This document shows, piece by piece, positions 51,326 to 60,285 of a DNA stretch of 64,000 nucleotides. The translations under genes were made by a program, and so were the position numbers. How positions within the stretch are numbered: the stretch's first letter is position 1; each line of letters begins with the position of its first letter. The notes below the pieces were generated by a model. That model made no database searches. It worked only from the letters and a program-made list of their open reading frames with translations, and was not told the origin of the DNA. The stretch covers positions 2,643,264 through 2,707,263 of the forward strand of contig NZ_JAIFZO010000002.1 in NCBI RefSeq assembly GCF_026341275.1, written 5' to 3'. The DNA comes from Streptomyces ortus (GTDB lineage: Bacteria; Actinomycetota; Actinomycetes; Streptomycetales; Streptomycetaceae).

Positions 51326-52769
51326 CGAGGTACGCCTCCAGGCCGTGGCGACCGCCCTCGCGGCCGTAGCCCGACTCCTTGTAGCCGCCGAACGGCGAGG
51401 TCGGATCGAACTTGTTGAACGTGTTGGACCAGATGACGCCCGCGCGCAGCTTGCTCGCGACGGCCAGGATCCGGGAGCCCTTCTCGGTCCAGATGCCCGC
51501 CGAGAGGCCGTACTGGCTGTTGTTGGCCTTCGCGACCGCCTCGTCCGGGGTGCGGAAGGTGAGGACGGACAGGACCGGGCCGAAGATCTCGTCGCGGGCG
51601 ACGGTGTGCGCCTGGGTGACGTTCGTGAAGAGCGTCGGGGCGAACCAGTAGCCCGCCGACGGCAGTTCGCAGGACGGGGACCAGCGCTCGGCGCCCTCGG
51701 CCTCGCCCCGCTCGACGAGCGAGGAGATACGGGCGAGCTGCTCGGCGCTGTTGATCGCGCCGATGTCGGTGTTCTTGTCGAGCGGGTCGCCCAGGCGCAG
51801 AGTCGAGAGCCTGCGCTTGAGGGAGTCGAGCAGCTCGTCGTGGATCGACTCCTGGACCAGCAGCCGGGAGCCGGCGCAGCAGACCTGTCCCTGGTTGAAG
51901 AAGATGCCCGTGACGACGCCCTCGACGGCCTGGTCGATCGGGGCGTCGTCGAAGACGATGTTCGCGCCCTTGCCGCCCAGTTCGAGCGTGACCTTCTTGT
52001 CCGTGCCCGCCACCTGGCGTGCGATGGCCTTGCCGACGGCGGTGGAGCCGGTGAAGGCCACCTTGTTCACGTCCGGGTGCTCGACGAGCGCCGCGCCCGT
52101 GTCGCCGTATCCCGGAAGGATGTTGACGACGCCCCTGGGCAGGCCCGCCTGGCGGCAGATGTCCGCGAAGAACAGGGCGGACAGGGGGGTCGTCTCGGCG
52201 GGCTTCAGCACCACCGTGTTGCCCGTCGCGAGGGCCGGGGCGATCTTCCAGGCCAGCATCAGGAGCGGGAAGTTCCACGGGATGACCTGGCCGGCGACGC
52301 CGAGCGGACGCGGGTCCGCCCCGAAGCCGGCGTGGTCGAGCTTGTCGGCCCAGCCCGCGTAGTAGAAGAAGTGCGCCGCCACGAGGGGGAGGTCGGCGTC
52401 CCTCGTCTCCTTGATCGGCTTTCCGTTGTCCAGGGTCTCCAGGACGGCCAGTTCGCGGCTGCGCTCCTGGATGATCCGGGCGATGCGGAACAGGTACTTG
52501 GCGCGCTCGGAGCCCGGCAGTGCGGACCACTTCTCGAAGGCCCTGCGGGCGGCCTTCACGGCGCGGTCGACGTCCGCCGCGCCCGCCCGGGCGACCTCGG
52601 ACAGGACCTCTTCGGTGCTCGGGCTGACGGTCTTGAAGACCTTGCCGTCGGCGGCCTCGGTGAACTCGCCGTCGATGAAGAGCCCGTAGGAGGGCGCGAT
52701 GTCGACGACGGAGCGGGACTCGGGCGCGGGCGCGTACTCGAATGCGGATGACCGCTTCTCGATGGTCAT
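51318..52769 (-). CDS. NAD-dependent aldehyde dehydrogenase
   Basis: 483 aa, full length. Key residues: IPWNFPLLMLAWKIAPALAT (Asn), VVLKPAETTPL (Lys), FTGSTAVGKAI, VTLELGGKGANIVFDDAP (Glu) and FFNQGQVCCAGSRLLVQESI (nucleophile Cys); EIFGPVLSVLTF follows. It oxidises an aldehyde to the acid. It lies 5 bp downstream of deoC, whose product is acetaldehyde, so acetaldehyde oxidation is the likely role. Confidence 0.9.
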   Translation of the reverse strand: MTIEKRSSAFEYAPAPESRSVVDIAPSYGLFIDGEFTEAADGKVFKTVSPSTEEVLSEVARAGAADVDRAVKAARRAFEKWSALPGSERAKYLFRIARIIQERSRELAVLETLDNGKPIKETRDADLPLVAAHFFYYAGWADKLDHAGFGADPRPLGVAGQVIPWNFPLLMLAWKIAPALATGNTVVLKPAETTPLSALFFADICRQAGLPRGVVNILPGYGDTGAALVEHPDVNKVAFTGSTAVGKAIARQVAGTDKKVTLELGGKGANIVFDDAPIDQAVEGVVTGIFFNQGQVCCAGSRLLVQESIHDELLDSLKRRLSTLRLGDPLDKNTDIGAINSAEQLARISSLVERGEAEGAERWSPSCELPSAGYWFAPTLFTNVTQAHTVARDEIFGPVLSVLTFRTPDEAVAKANNSQYGLSAGIWTEKGSRILAVASKLRAGVIWSNTFNKFDPTSPFGGYKESGYGREGGRHGLEAYLDV

Positions 52770-52774
52770 GGTGA

Positions 52775-53740
52775 TCAGTCCACCGTCACGTAGTCGGGGC
52801 CGGAGTAGCGGCCGGTGGCCAGCTTCTGGCGCTGCATCAGCAGGTCGTTGAGGAGCGAGGAGGCGCCGAAGCGGAACCAGTGGTTGTCCAGCCAGTCCGC
52901 GCCCGCGGTCTCGTTGACCAGCACCAGGAACTTGACGGCGTCCTTCGTGGTGCGGATGCCGCCGGCGGGCTTCACGCCGACCTGGATCCCGGTCTGCGCG
53001 CGGAAGTCGCGGACGGCCTCCAGCATCAGGAGGGTGTTCGCGGGCGTCGCGTTGACGGCGACCTTGCCCGTCGAGGTCTTGATGAAGTCCGCGCCCGCGA
53101 GCATGCCGAGCCAGCTCGCGCGCCGGATGTTGTCGTACGTCGACAGCTCGCCCGTCTCGAAGATGACCTTCAGGCGGGCGGCGCCCGAGGCCTCCTTCAC
53201 GGCGACGATCTCGTCGTACACCTTCAGGTACCTGCCCGCGAGGAACGCGCCGCGATCGATGACCATGTCGATCTCGTCGGCGCCCGCGGTGACGGCGTCG
53301 CGCACGTCGGCCAGCTTCACGTCGAGCGCGGCGCGGCCGGCGGGGAAGGCGGTCGCGACGGAGGCGACCAGCACGCCCGACCCGGCGACGGCCTCCTTCG
53401 CGGTGGCCACCATGTCGGGGTAGACGCAGACGGCGGCGGTCGTGGGGGCGGTGCGGTCACTGGGGTCCGGGTGGACGGCCTTGGCGCCGAGCGCCCGGAC
53501 CTTGCCGGGGGTGTCCGCGCCTTCCAGCGTCGTCAGGTCGACCATCGAGATGGCGAGGTCGATGGCGTACGCCTTCGCGGTCGTCTTGATCGAACGGGTG
53601 CCGAGGGAGGCGGCACGCGCCTCCAGACCGACCGTGTCGACGCCGGGCAGCCCGTGGAGGAAGCGGCGCAGTGCGCTGTCTGACGCTGTCACGTCCGTGA
53701 GGGCGTCAGCTGCGGGGGGTGTGGTGGTGGGCATGGTCAC
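52775..53740 (-). CDS. deoC: deoxyribose-phosphate aldolase
   Basis: About 321 aa. The aldolase barrel shows VCVYPDMV, VASVATAFPAGRAALDVKLA, ADEIDMVIDRGAFLAGRYLK, LKVIFETGELS and the Schiff-base Lys in ADFIKTSTGKVAVNATPA. It splits deoxyribose-5-phosphate into glyceraldehyde-3-phosphate and acetaldehyde. GTG 53740 lies 6 nt after a TATGCT -10 next to the operator; GTG 53743 or ATG 53734 are alternatives. First gene of deoC-aldH-truncated aldH. Confidence 0.92.
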   Translation of the reverse strand: MTMPTTTPPAADALTDVTASDSALRRFLHGLPGVDTVGLEARAASLGTRSIKTTAKAYAIDLAISMVDLTTLEGADTPGKVRALGAKAVHPDPSDRTAPTTAAVCVYPDMVATAKEAVAGSGVLVASVATAFPAGRAALDVKLADVRDAVTAGADEIDMVIDRGAFLAGRYLKVYDEIVAVKEASGAARLKVIFETGELSTYDNIRRASWLGMLAGADFIKTSTGKVAVNATPANTLLMLEAVRDFRAQTGIQVGVKPAGGIRTTKDAVKFLVLVNETAGADWLDNHWFRFGASSLLNDLLMQRQKLATGRYSGPDYVTVD

Positions 53741-53746
53741 CACCCG

Positions 53747-53766
53747 AGCATATCTACGCGCGTAGC
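53747..53766. promoter_or_regulatory. nucleoside-regulon operator and promoter of deoC
   Basis: On the minus strand GCTACGCGCGTAGA (53766-53753) is followed directly by TATGCT (53752-53747), a good -10, then 6 nt and GTG. The operator therefore covers the promoter spacer. Confidence 0.8.
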
Positions 53767-53870
53767 GGCTGTACAGCCCTGTGCGGTTGCCTTGGGCGGG
53801 GCCCAGTAGGGGGTGTGGGCGGAGCCCTGGTGAGGGCTTGTTGTGGGGTGCGGGTGGGTCGGGGTGAGCT

Positions 53871-53925
53871 GCGCAGTTCCCCGCGCCCCTGAAGGGCGCC
53901 CTTCAGGGGCGCGGGGAACCGCGCG
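53871..53925. repeat. 44-bp perfect palindrome made of two GC-rich repeats
   Basis: From 53876 to 53919 the sequence is its own reverse complement: arm GTTCCCCGCGCCCCTGAAGG then GC. It is two head-to-head copies of the dispersed repeat, flanked by GCGCA and CGCGC. It lies in the divergent gap between deoC and the PH-domain gene; the rest of 53767-54123 shows no gene. Confidence 0.9.
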
Positions 53926-54123
53926 GTCGGCAGGCACCTGGCCGCAGTTGTGATCGGCGGTCCCCATGGCGCCGCGGACGACGACCCCCGCGACGCGGCC
54001 GGAACCCGCGGGGGCCGCGGGGGTACGTCAGCGGCAACCCCCACCGGCGCCGTGGACGGCAACAGCCCTCCCCCACCCCCCACGGAGCGACCCCCGTGGG
54101 AGCGGTCAGGCAGAATCGGGGGT

Positions 54124-54810
54124 ATGACGACCCCGGACCACCAGCCCTCCGCACCGGACGCACCGGACAGCCCCAACCCGCCGGAACCCCAGTTCAAGGA
54201 CAGGGTCTACCGGTCCCCCTCCGGTATCGCGGGCGGCGTGCTGCTGCTCGCCATCGCGGCCTGGCTCGGTATCGACGCACTGGTCACGGGCGAGGGCCGC
54301 ACCCCCTGGGTGGCACTGGCCGCACTGCTCCTGCTGGTCCCGCTGGTCGCCGCCTTCACCCTGCGCCCCGCGGTCTACGCGAACGAACAGCGGCTGCGCA
54401 TCCGTAACCCCTTCCGGGTGATCACGCTGCCCTGGGCGGCCGTAGAGGCGTTCAAGTCCGGCTACTCGAACGAGGTACTCGACACCGCCGGCACCAAGTA
54501 CCAGGTCTGGGCCGTTCCGGTCTCCCTGCGGGCCCGCAACCGCGCGGCACGCAAGGAGGCCCGCGGGGACACGACGGGCGGCCGGGGCCGTCTCGGCCAG
54601 CCCCGGCAGGCCCCGCACCCCACACCGGTGGCCACCGGCCCCGTACGCGCCCAGGGCGACCAGATCATCGACGAACTGCGCGAACTGGTCGAGGCCCACG
54701 GCAAGGCCCCGCAGGCCAAGGGCGAGGTGTCGGTGCGCTGGGCCTACGAGGTCGTGGCCCCCGCGGCGGCCGGAGCGGTCCTGCTGGCGATCCTGCTCGC
54801 GACGGGCTGA
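54124..54810 (+). CDS. PH-domain membrane protein
   Basis: 228 aa. Two hydrophobic segments near the N-terminus (GIAGGVLLLAIAAWLGIDAL and VALAALLLLVPLVAAFTL) are followed by a bacterial PH-like domain (VYANEQRLRIRNPFRVITLP, WAAVEAFKSGYSNEVLDT, YQVWAVPVSLRARNRAARKE) and a C-terminal helix AAAGAVLLAILLATG. Function unknown. Preceded by GGGGGT and followed by another membrane protein gene. Confidence 0.8.
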   Translation: MTTPDHQPSAPDAPDSPNPPEPQFKDRVYRSPSGIAGGVLLLAIAAWLGIDALVTGEGRTPWVALAALLLLVPLVAAFTLRPAVYANEQRLRIRNPFRVITLPWAAVEAFKSGYSNEVLDTAGTKYQVWAVPVSLRARNRAARKEARGDTTGGRGRLGQPRQAPHPTPVATGPVRAQGDQIIDELRELVEAHGKAPQAKGEVSVRWAYEVVAPAAAGAVLLAILLATG

Positions 54811-55079
54811 CCCCGCCCCACTCCGCACCACCCCGCCTCCCCCCGCACCGCAGAGATCGCCGCATCCGGCCTCCGTATCCGGCCTGCCCCACCCGGCCTC
54901 GCCCATCCGAAGTCGGTCCGTCTTGAGGCGATGGCCACGTCCGCCCGTACGAGAGGGCGGCGCCCGCACCGGGCGCCGGGGCGTCCGCCGGCCTGGGCGG
55001 GACGTTTCGCTCGCTACTGTCACCACCGGTGCCCGCGCCGGTGTCGGCACGGGCGTTTCCACGCGATCCAGGAGTGCAT

Positions 55080-56765
55080 GTGTCGTACGACGAACCGTTG
55101 CGACTGCCCGCGACCGCGATACCCGACGACTGCCGGGACTGGACGGCGGGACACGCGGCGAACTGGTCGGCCGCGCTGCCGCCGCGCTGGACGTTCCTGC
55201 GGGTGCGCCGCTCCATCGCCGGCGCCGTGACCACCCTCGCCCTCTGCGCGGGCGCCTGGGCCGCGATGCTCGGCGGACTGTGGCCGTTCGTCGCCGCGGG
55301 CTTCGCGGCGTACGTCCTGTGGGTGCTCGCACGGCCCGAACTCGTCTGGGCCGGCGCGCCCGCGCTGCTTCTGGGGCTCGCGGTGCAGGCGCCGTCCATG
55401 CCCTGGGGCGTGACGGCCGTCGGGGCGTTCGTCGTGGTGGCTTCCTGGGCCGCCGTCGCCGTACGCCTGCGGGCCCGCGGCGCCCAGCTGGAACAGGCCC
55501 TGGAGGCCGCCGGGGACGGCACCGCGCAGGTCCCCGACGCGCGGGCCCCGGTGCGGCGGGGCCGCTTCCTGCTCCCCCTCGGCCTCGTGGTCCTCGTGCT
55601 CGGTGTGCTCACCGGAGTCACCGCGCATCTGTGGGGCACGGTGGACGACCAGCGCGGCTCCTGGGTCCTGGCCTTCTACCTGACGGGGCTCGGCCTGACC
55701 GCCCTGGTCTCGGCGTGGCTCGGCCGCCACCGGGCCGTCGCCCTGCGCCGGGCCCCCGCACCCGTACTGCGTGTCCTCGTACGCGACGACGCGCAGGGCA
55801 CCACGGAGGTGTACGCGGCGGACGACCTCGCGGCGACACGGCCGTTGTTCACGGTGGAACTGACGTCGTACGACGGTGAGGACGACGAGCCGGACACCAT
55901 CGGCGACGGTGACGGTGCCGGTCTCGATGTCGGCGCCGACGCCGACGGACACGAGGTGGAGGAACTGGAGCGGCTCCTCGACGCGGTGGAGGACGACGTC
56001 CCCGGGCCGGTCCGCGAGGCCGTCCTCTTCGGGGCGCCCTTCGACGGCGCCGAGGTCGTGGTCCTCAGCGCCGACGAGGACCGGGACCAGCCGCCGCTGA
56101 CGGAGTGGTCGGCGGGACCGGTCCGCCCGCTGTCGCCGAGCGCGGGCGCGCGGCGCATCGCCAGGGAGAAGGCCCGCGAGGAGCAGGACCGTCAACTGGA
56201 GCGGCGGGCAAGGGAGTCGGTCGTGGACCGCGCGCCCTCGCCGGTGCGCCGCTGGCGTGCGGGCTGGCTGGACTGGGTGGCCGCCGCACTGCTGGTGCAG
56301 TGGGGCCTCTGGCTCACCTGGGCGGGGTTCACCGAGGCCGAACCGCCCTCCTGGAAGCTCGGGCTGGCCGCCGCGCTCGGCCTCTACGGAGCCGCCCGCG
56401 TCCCCGTGAAACTCGCCTGGCGCGTCACCGCGGACCGCTCGGGCCTGTGGGTCACCGGGCTGCGCGGCCCCCGGCACGTACCGTGGGACGACATCCGCTC
56501 CGTACGCCGCCGGTCCTTCGAGCTGAAGCTGCGCTGGCGGGGCGACGACTGGTCGGTCGCCGCGCCGCGCTGGGCGTGGTTCGAGCGACGGCGCGGTCTG
56601 GTCCATCCGTACGACGCGATGGCCGCCGAGCTGTCGGCGATGCGCGAGGACCCGGCGCTGCGGCCCACCGGGGAGAGCACCACCCCCGAACGGGGCCGCC
56701 CGCTCTGGCCGCTGGCCGTCCTGCTGGCGCTGGCGTGGGCGGCGGTGCTGGTGGTGTGGGGCTGA
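55080..56765 (+). CDS. membrane protein with C-terminal PH-like region
   Basis: 561 aa. AGGAG lies 5 nt before the GTG. Hydrophobic segments group in an N-terminal set (TTLALCAGAWAAMLGGLWPF, FAAYVLWVLARPELVWAGAP), a middle set (FLLPLGLVVLVLGVLTGVTA, VLAFYLTGLGLTALVSAWLG) and a C-terminal set (WLDWVAAALLVQWGLWLTWA, PLAVLLALAWAAVLVVWG). An acidic loop (DGEDDEPDTIGDGDGAG) sits in the middle. LWVTGLRGPRHVPWDDIRSV resembles a PH-like strand set, as in the gene before it. I cannot assign a function. Confidence 0.72.
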   Translation: MSYDEPLRLPATAIPDDCRDWTAGHAANWSAALPPRWTFLRVRRSIAGAVTTLALCAGAWAAMLGGLWPFVAAGFAAYVLWVLARPELVWAGAPALLLGLAVQAPSMPWGVTAVGAFVVVASWAAVAVRLRARGAQLEQALEAAGDGTAQVPDARAPVRRGRFLLPLGLVVLVLGVLTGVTAHLWGTVDDQRGSWVLAFYLTGLGLTALVSAWLGRHRAVALRRAPAPVLRVLVRDDAQGTTEVYAADDLAATRPLFTVELTSYDGEDDEPDTIGDGDGAGLDVGADADGHEVEELERLLDAVEDDVPGPVREAVLFGAPFDGAEVVVLSADEDRDQPPLTEWSAGPVRPLSPSAGARRIAREKAREEQDRQLERRARESVVDRAPSPVRRWRAGWLDWVAAALLVQWGLWLTWAGFTEAEPPSWKLGLAAALGLYGAARVPVKLAWRVTADRSGLWVTGLRGPRHVPWDDIRSVRRRSFELKLRWRGDDWSVAAPRWAWFERRRGLVHPYDAMAAELSAMREDPALRPTGESTTPERGRPLWPLAVLLALAWAAVLVVWG

Positions 56766-56775
56766 GCGGCCGAGA

Positions 56776-56800
56776 GACCGGCGCCGCGGTGACGCCGGTC
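56776..56800. terminator. bidirectional terminator
   Basis: GACCGGCG / CGCCGGTC with a 9-nt loop in the 46-bp gap between the convergent membrane protein and phosphomutase genes. Confidence 0.65.
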
Positions 56801-56811
56801 CTTCGGGCGGT

Positions 56812-58461
56812 TCAGATGCCTGCCGCCGCCGACAGGTCGCCCTTGATCTCCGCCAGCAGGTGCGTCGCCTTCGCGCGCGCCGCCGGGAGGCCGTCGTGGG
56901 TGCCCACCGGCACCACGACCTCCAGGTAGCACTTCAGCTTCGGCTCCGTACCGCTGGGCCGGACGATGACGCGGGCGCCGTCCAGCGTGTAGCGCAGGCC
57001 GTCCGTGGGCGGCAGCAGGTCCGTCCCCAGGGCGAGGTCCTCGGTCCTGGTGACGGGCAGACCGGCGAGGTGCGCGGGCGGCTGTTCGCGCAGGCGGCGC
57101 ATCGCGTCGGAGATGACGGAGACGTCGTCCACCCGGACCGCGAGCTGGTCCGTGGCGTGCAGACCGTGCTCCACGGCGAGGTCGTCCAGCAGGTCGAGGA
57201 GCGTGCGGCCCTCCTCCTTCAGCTCCGAGGCCAGCTCCGTGATGGCGAGCGCCGCCGTGATGCCGTCCTTGTCCCGTACGCCGTCGGGGTCGACGCAGTA
57301 GCCGAGCGCCTCCTCGTAGCCGTACCGCAGGCCGTCCACCCTGGCGATCCACTTGAAGCCGGTCAGGGTCTCCTCGTACGGCAGACCCGCCTTCTCGGCG
57401 ATGCGGCCGAGGAGGGAGGAGGAGACGATCGACTCCGCGAAGGTGCCGCGCGCGCCGCGGCGGACCAGGTGCGCGGCGAGGAGCGCGCCCACCTCGTCGC
57501 CGCGCAGCATGCGCCACGCGCCGCCGTCGCCGCCTTCTCCGGCGTCCTTGACGGCCGCGGCGCAGCGGTCCGCGTCCGGGTCGTTCGCGATGATCAGGTC
57601 GGGGTCGGTCTCGCGGGCCTTCGCGAAGGCGAGGTCCATCGCGCCGGGCTCTTCCGGGTTGGGGAAGGCGACGGTGGGGAAGTCGGGGTCCGGCTCGGCC
57701 TGCTCGGCGACCAGGACGGGCGCGGGGAAGCCGGCCCGTGCGAAAGCGGCGAGGAGGGTCTCCCTGCCGACGCCGTGCATCGCCGTGTAGACCGTGCGGG
57801 CGGTCCGCGGGGAGCCGGGCGCCAGGACCGCGTCCGTGCGCTCCAGGTAGGCGTCCAGGACGCCCTCGTCGAGGGTCTCCCAGCCGGAGTCCGGGCGCGG
57901 GACGTCGGCGAGGCGCGCGACCGCGGCGATCGCGGCGGCGATCTCGGCGTCCGCCGGGGGGACGATCTGGCTGCCGTCGCCGAGGTACACCTTGTAGCCG
58001 TTGTCCCGCGGGGGATTGTGGCTGGCCGTCACCTCGACGCCGGCCGCCGCGCCCAAGTGCCTTATGGCGTACGCGAGTACGGGCGTGGGGAGGGGGCGGG
58101 GGAGTACGGCGGCGCGCAGGCCCGCGCCCGTCATGACCGCGGCGGTGTCGCGGGCGAAGTCGGTGGACTTGTGGCGGGCGTCGTAGCCGATGACGACGAG
58201 GCCGCCGGTGTGGCCCTTCGCCTTCAGGTACGCGGCGAGGCCGGCGGCGGCGCGGATGACGACCGCGCGGTTCATGCGCATCGGGCCGGCGCCGAGTTCG
58301 CCTCGGAGGCCCGCCGTGCCGAACTGGAGGGTGCCGGTGAAGCGGGCGGTGAGCTCCGTGGTGTCCTCGGCGTCGATGAGCTTGGCGAGTTCCTCGCGGG
58401 TGTCCGTGTCGGGGTCCTCGGCCAGCCATGCCGTGGCGCGGGCGATGAGTCCGTCCTGCAC
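56812..58461 (-). CDS. phosphohexomutase / phosphopentomutase (PMM/PGM family)
   Basis: 549 aa. The alpha-D-phosphohexomutase motifs are complete: FGTAGLRGELGAGPMRMN, phospho-Ser loop VEVTASHNPPRDNGYKVYLG, metal loop IANDPDADRCAAAVKD, sugar loop GDEVGALLAAH and phosphate loop VIVRPSGTEPKLKCYLEVVV. The family is annotated as phosphomannomutase, but the location next to a purine nucleoside phosphorylase suggests it isomerises (deoxy)ribose-1-phosphate to the 5-phosphate. No separate deoB gene is seen in the window. GTG start with AGAGG 9 nt upstream. Confidence 0.88.
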   Translation of the reverse strand: MQDGLIARATAWLAEDPDTDTREELAKLIDAEDTTELTARFTGTLQFGTAGLRGELGAGPMRMNRAVVIRAAAGLAAYLKAKGHTGGLVVIGYDARHKSTDFARDTAAVMTGAGLRAAVLPRPLPTPVLAYAIRHLGAAAGVEVTASHNPPRDNGYKVYLGDGSQIVPPADAEIAAAIAAVARLADVPRPDSGWETLDEGVLDAYLERTDAVLAPGSPRTARTVYTAMHGVGRETLLAAFARAGFPAPVLVAEQAEPDPDFPTVAFPNPEEPGAMDLAFAKARETDPDLIIANDPDADRCAAAVKDAGEGGDGGAWRMLRGDEVGALLAAHLVRRGARGTFAESIVSSSLLGRIAEKAGLPYEETLTGFKWIARVDGLRYGYEEALGYCVDPDGVRDKDGITAALAITELASELKEEGRTLLDLLDDLAVEHGLHATDQLAVRVDDVSVISDAMRRLREQPPAHLAGLPVTRTEDLALGTDLLPPTDGLRYTLDGARVIVRPSGTEPKLKCYLEVVVPVGTHDGLPAARAKATHLLAEIKGDLSAAAGI

Positions 58462-58571
58462 GAGGGTCGACCTCTTTTCGTCGTCTTGCGTGGTTGTGTA
58501 CCCCGGCCCGGGGGTTTTCGGCCCGGGGATTTTCTTCGCCCCCGCCGCCCCTACCCGTTCCCGTTCCCGTC

Positions 58572-58723
58572 CCGCATGGGGGCTGCGCCCCCTCGCCCCC
58601 CTGATCGCGCTGCGCGCTCGTCCTCAAACGCCGGACGGGCTGAAACGTATTCAGCCCGTTGGGGGCGCCTCCCAGCGGTAGCTGGGGGAGTTTGAGGACC
58701 GGGGGTTCGGGGGCTGGCCCCCG
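58572..58723. repeat. structured intergenic repeat with a three-way-junction fold
   Basis: GTCCTCAAAC (58620-58629) pairs with GTTTGAGGAC (58690-58699), enclosing two hairpins: ACGGGCTGAA / TTCAGCCCGT (58635-58659) and CCCAGC / GCTGGG (58671-58686). Flanking hairpins are GGGGGCTGCGCCCCC near 58578 and CGGGGG / CCCCCG (58708-58723). It fills most of the gap between the phosphorylase and mutase genes and may tune the second gene. Confidence 0.8.
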
Positions 58724-58748
58724 AGTCGCCCGAGTCGTGGACGGGAAA

Positions 58749-59573
58749 CTACAAGCGGTCCAGGACCTGGGTGAGGAGCGCTCCCATGTGTGTCGCCGAG
58801 TCCCGGCCCGCCTGGAGCACCTCCTCGTGGTTCAGGGGCTCGCCCGTCATCCCCGCGGCCAGGTTGGTGACGAGGGAGATGCCGAGCACCTCCGCCCCCG
58901 CCTCCCGCGCGGCGATCGCTTCGAGCGTGGTCGACATGCCGACCAGGTCCGCGCCGATCGCCCGGGCCATCCGGATCTCCGCGGGCGTCTCGTAGTGCGG
59001 GCCGGGGAACTGCGCGTACACGCCCTCTTCGAGCGTCGCGTCGATCTCCTTGCACAGCGCCCGCAGCCGCGGCGAGTACAGGTCCGTCAGGTCGACGAAG
59101 TTCGCGCCGACGATCGGGGACGTCGCCGTCAGGTTGATGTGGTCGCTGATGAGGACCGGCTGACCGGGCCGCATGCCCTCGCGCAGCCCACCGCAGCCGT
59201 TGGTCAGCACGATGGTCTTGCAGCCGGCGGCGACGGCCGTCCGGACGCCGTGCGCGACGGCGGCGACCCCGCGGCCCTCGTAGTAGTGGGTGCGGCCCAG
59301 GAATACGAGGGCCCGCTTCTCGCCGATCCGGTACGAGCGGACCGCGCCACCGTGCCCCTGAACCGCGGGCGGCGGGAAGCCGGGCAGCTCGGTGACCTGG
59401 AACTCGGCCTCGGGATCGCGGAGGGCGTCCACGGCCGGCGCCCAGCCGGAGCCCATCACGAGGGCGACGTCGTGGGTCTCGGTGCCCGAGAGTTCCCGCA
59501 GGCGCGCGGCGGCGGCGTCGGCGGCGGCGTACGGGTCGCCCTGGATGTCGTCCGGAAGAAGAGATGCGTTCAC
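58749..59573 (-). CDS. deoD: purine nucleoside phosphorylase (trimeric type)
   Basis: About 274 aa, the low-molecular-mass trimeric class (PunA-like; called deoD in M. tuberculosis). Motifs: [89 protein letters not shown] and [10 protein letters not shown]. It splits inosine, guanosine and deoxy forms with phosphate. GTG 59573 sits 7 nt after TACCCT, which favours it over ATG 59579 and the far upstream GTG inside the operator. The phosphomutase gene follows on the same strand. Confidence 0.9.
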   Translation of the reverse strand: MNASLLPDDIQGDPYAAADAAAARLRELSGTETHDVALVMGSGWAPAVDALRDPEAEFQVTELPGFPPPAVQGHGGAVRSYRIGEKRALVFLGRTHYYEGRGVAAVAHGVRTAVAAGCKTIVLTNGCGGLREGMRPGQPVLISDHINLTATSPIVGANFVDLTDLYSPRLRALCKEIDATLEEGVYAQFPGPHYETPAEIRMARAIGADLVGMSTTLEAIAAREAGAEVLGISLVTNLAAGMTGEPLNHEEVLQAGRDSATHMGALLTQVLDRL

Positions 59574-59580
59574 GCGCATG

Positions 59581-59611
59581 AGGGTAGCCGCTCGCGGCCT
59601 ACGCGCGTAGA
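59581..59611. promoter_or_regulatory. nucleoside-regulon operator and -10 of deoD
   Basis: CCTACGCGCGTAGA (59598-59611) is a 13 of 14 match to the palindrome. On the minus strand TACCCT (59586-59581) follows it, 7 nt before the GTG start. Confidence 0.78.
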
Positions 59612-59706
59612 TGTTGATGGTCACGGGTTTGCGATCGTTGTCTTGTCGTTTCCCACGAAGCCCGGTGACGGCGCGTTCCGGGACGCGTCCCGTGGTCCCT
59701 CGGGGA

Positions 59707-60144
59707 TCAGCAGGGGCGCTTGCGCAGTTCCATCACGTAGTCGTGCGGGGCGCCCGCCGACTCCGCCGCGTCCGCCAGTTCGCCGAGGTAGCGGGCCGAG
59801 GGGAGCCCTCCCTCGTAACCGTTGAGGACGTACAGCCACGCCGACTCCTCGCCCTCCAGCGTGTGGATCCGTACGCGCATCCGCCGGTAGACGTCGAGGC
59901 CGACGCCCTCCCAGCGGTCCAGCGACTCCTCGTCCGGGGGAGCGACGTCGTACAGCGCGACGAAGACCTGCGACCGCGGGGCCTCGACGATCGTGGCCAG
60001 CGCGCCCTCCCAGCCCATGTGCTCGCCGCCGAACGTCAGCCGCCAGCCGTTGAGCCACCCCGTGGCGCGCAGCGGCGAGTGGGGAGCGCGGCGCGTCATG
60101 AGCCGCGGGTCGAGATTGCCGGCGTACGCGGCGTAGAGCGACAT
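59707..60144 (-). CDS. gamma-glutamylcyclotransferase-family protein
   Basis: 145 aa. The fold signature [20 protein letters not shown] at the N-terminus corresponds to the YGSN loop of this family, and [40 protein letters not shown] (with the family Glu) and [20 protein letters not shown] follow. Family members cyclise gamma-glutamyl amines. The substrate here is unknown. Divergent from the lpdA-like gene. Confidence 0.85.
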   Translation of the reverse strand: MSLYAAYAGNLDPRLMTRRAPHSPLRATGWLNGWRLTFGGEHMGWEGALATIVEAPRSQVFVALYDVAPPDEESLDRWEGVGLDVYRRMRVRIHTLEGEESAWLYVLNGYEGGLPSARYLGELADAAESAGAPHDYVMELRKRPC

Positions 60145-60285
60145 GGGACCGAGGGTACGGCAGCGAACCCATGTGACTCTCCCGTAACCACGGCCCCGTA
60201 TCGCACACCCGTGCCACCCTGGATCGCCCGCCCGCGACACCCGGACAGCGCCCCCGTGCGGAAGCACCTTGAAGCGTGCGGGACA

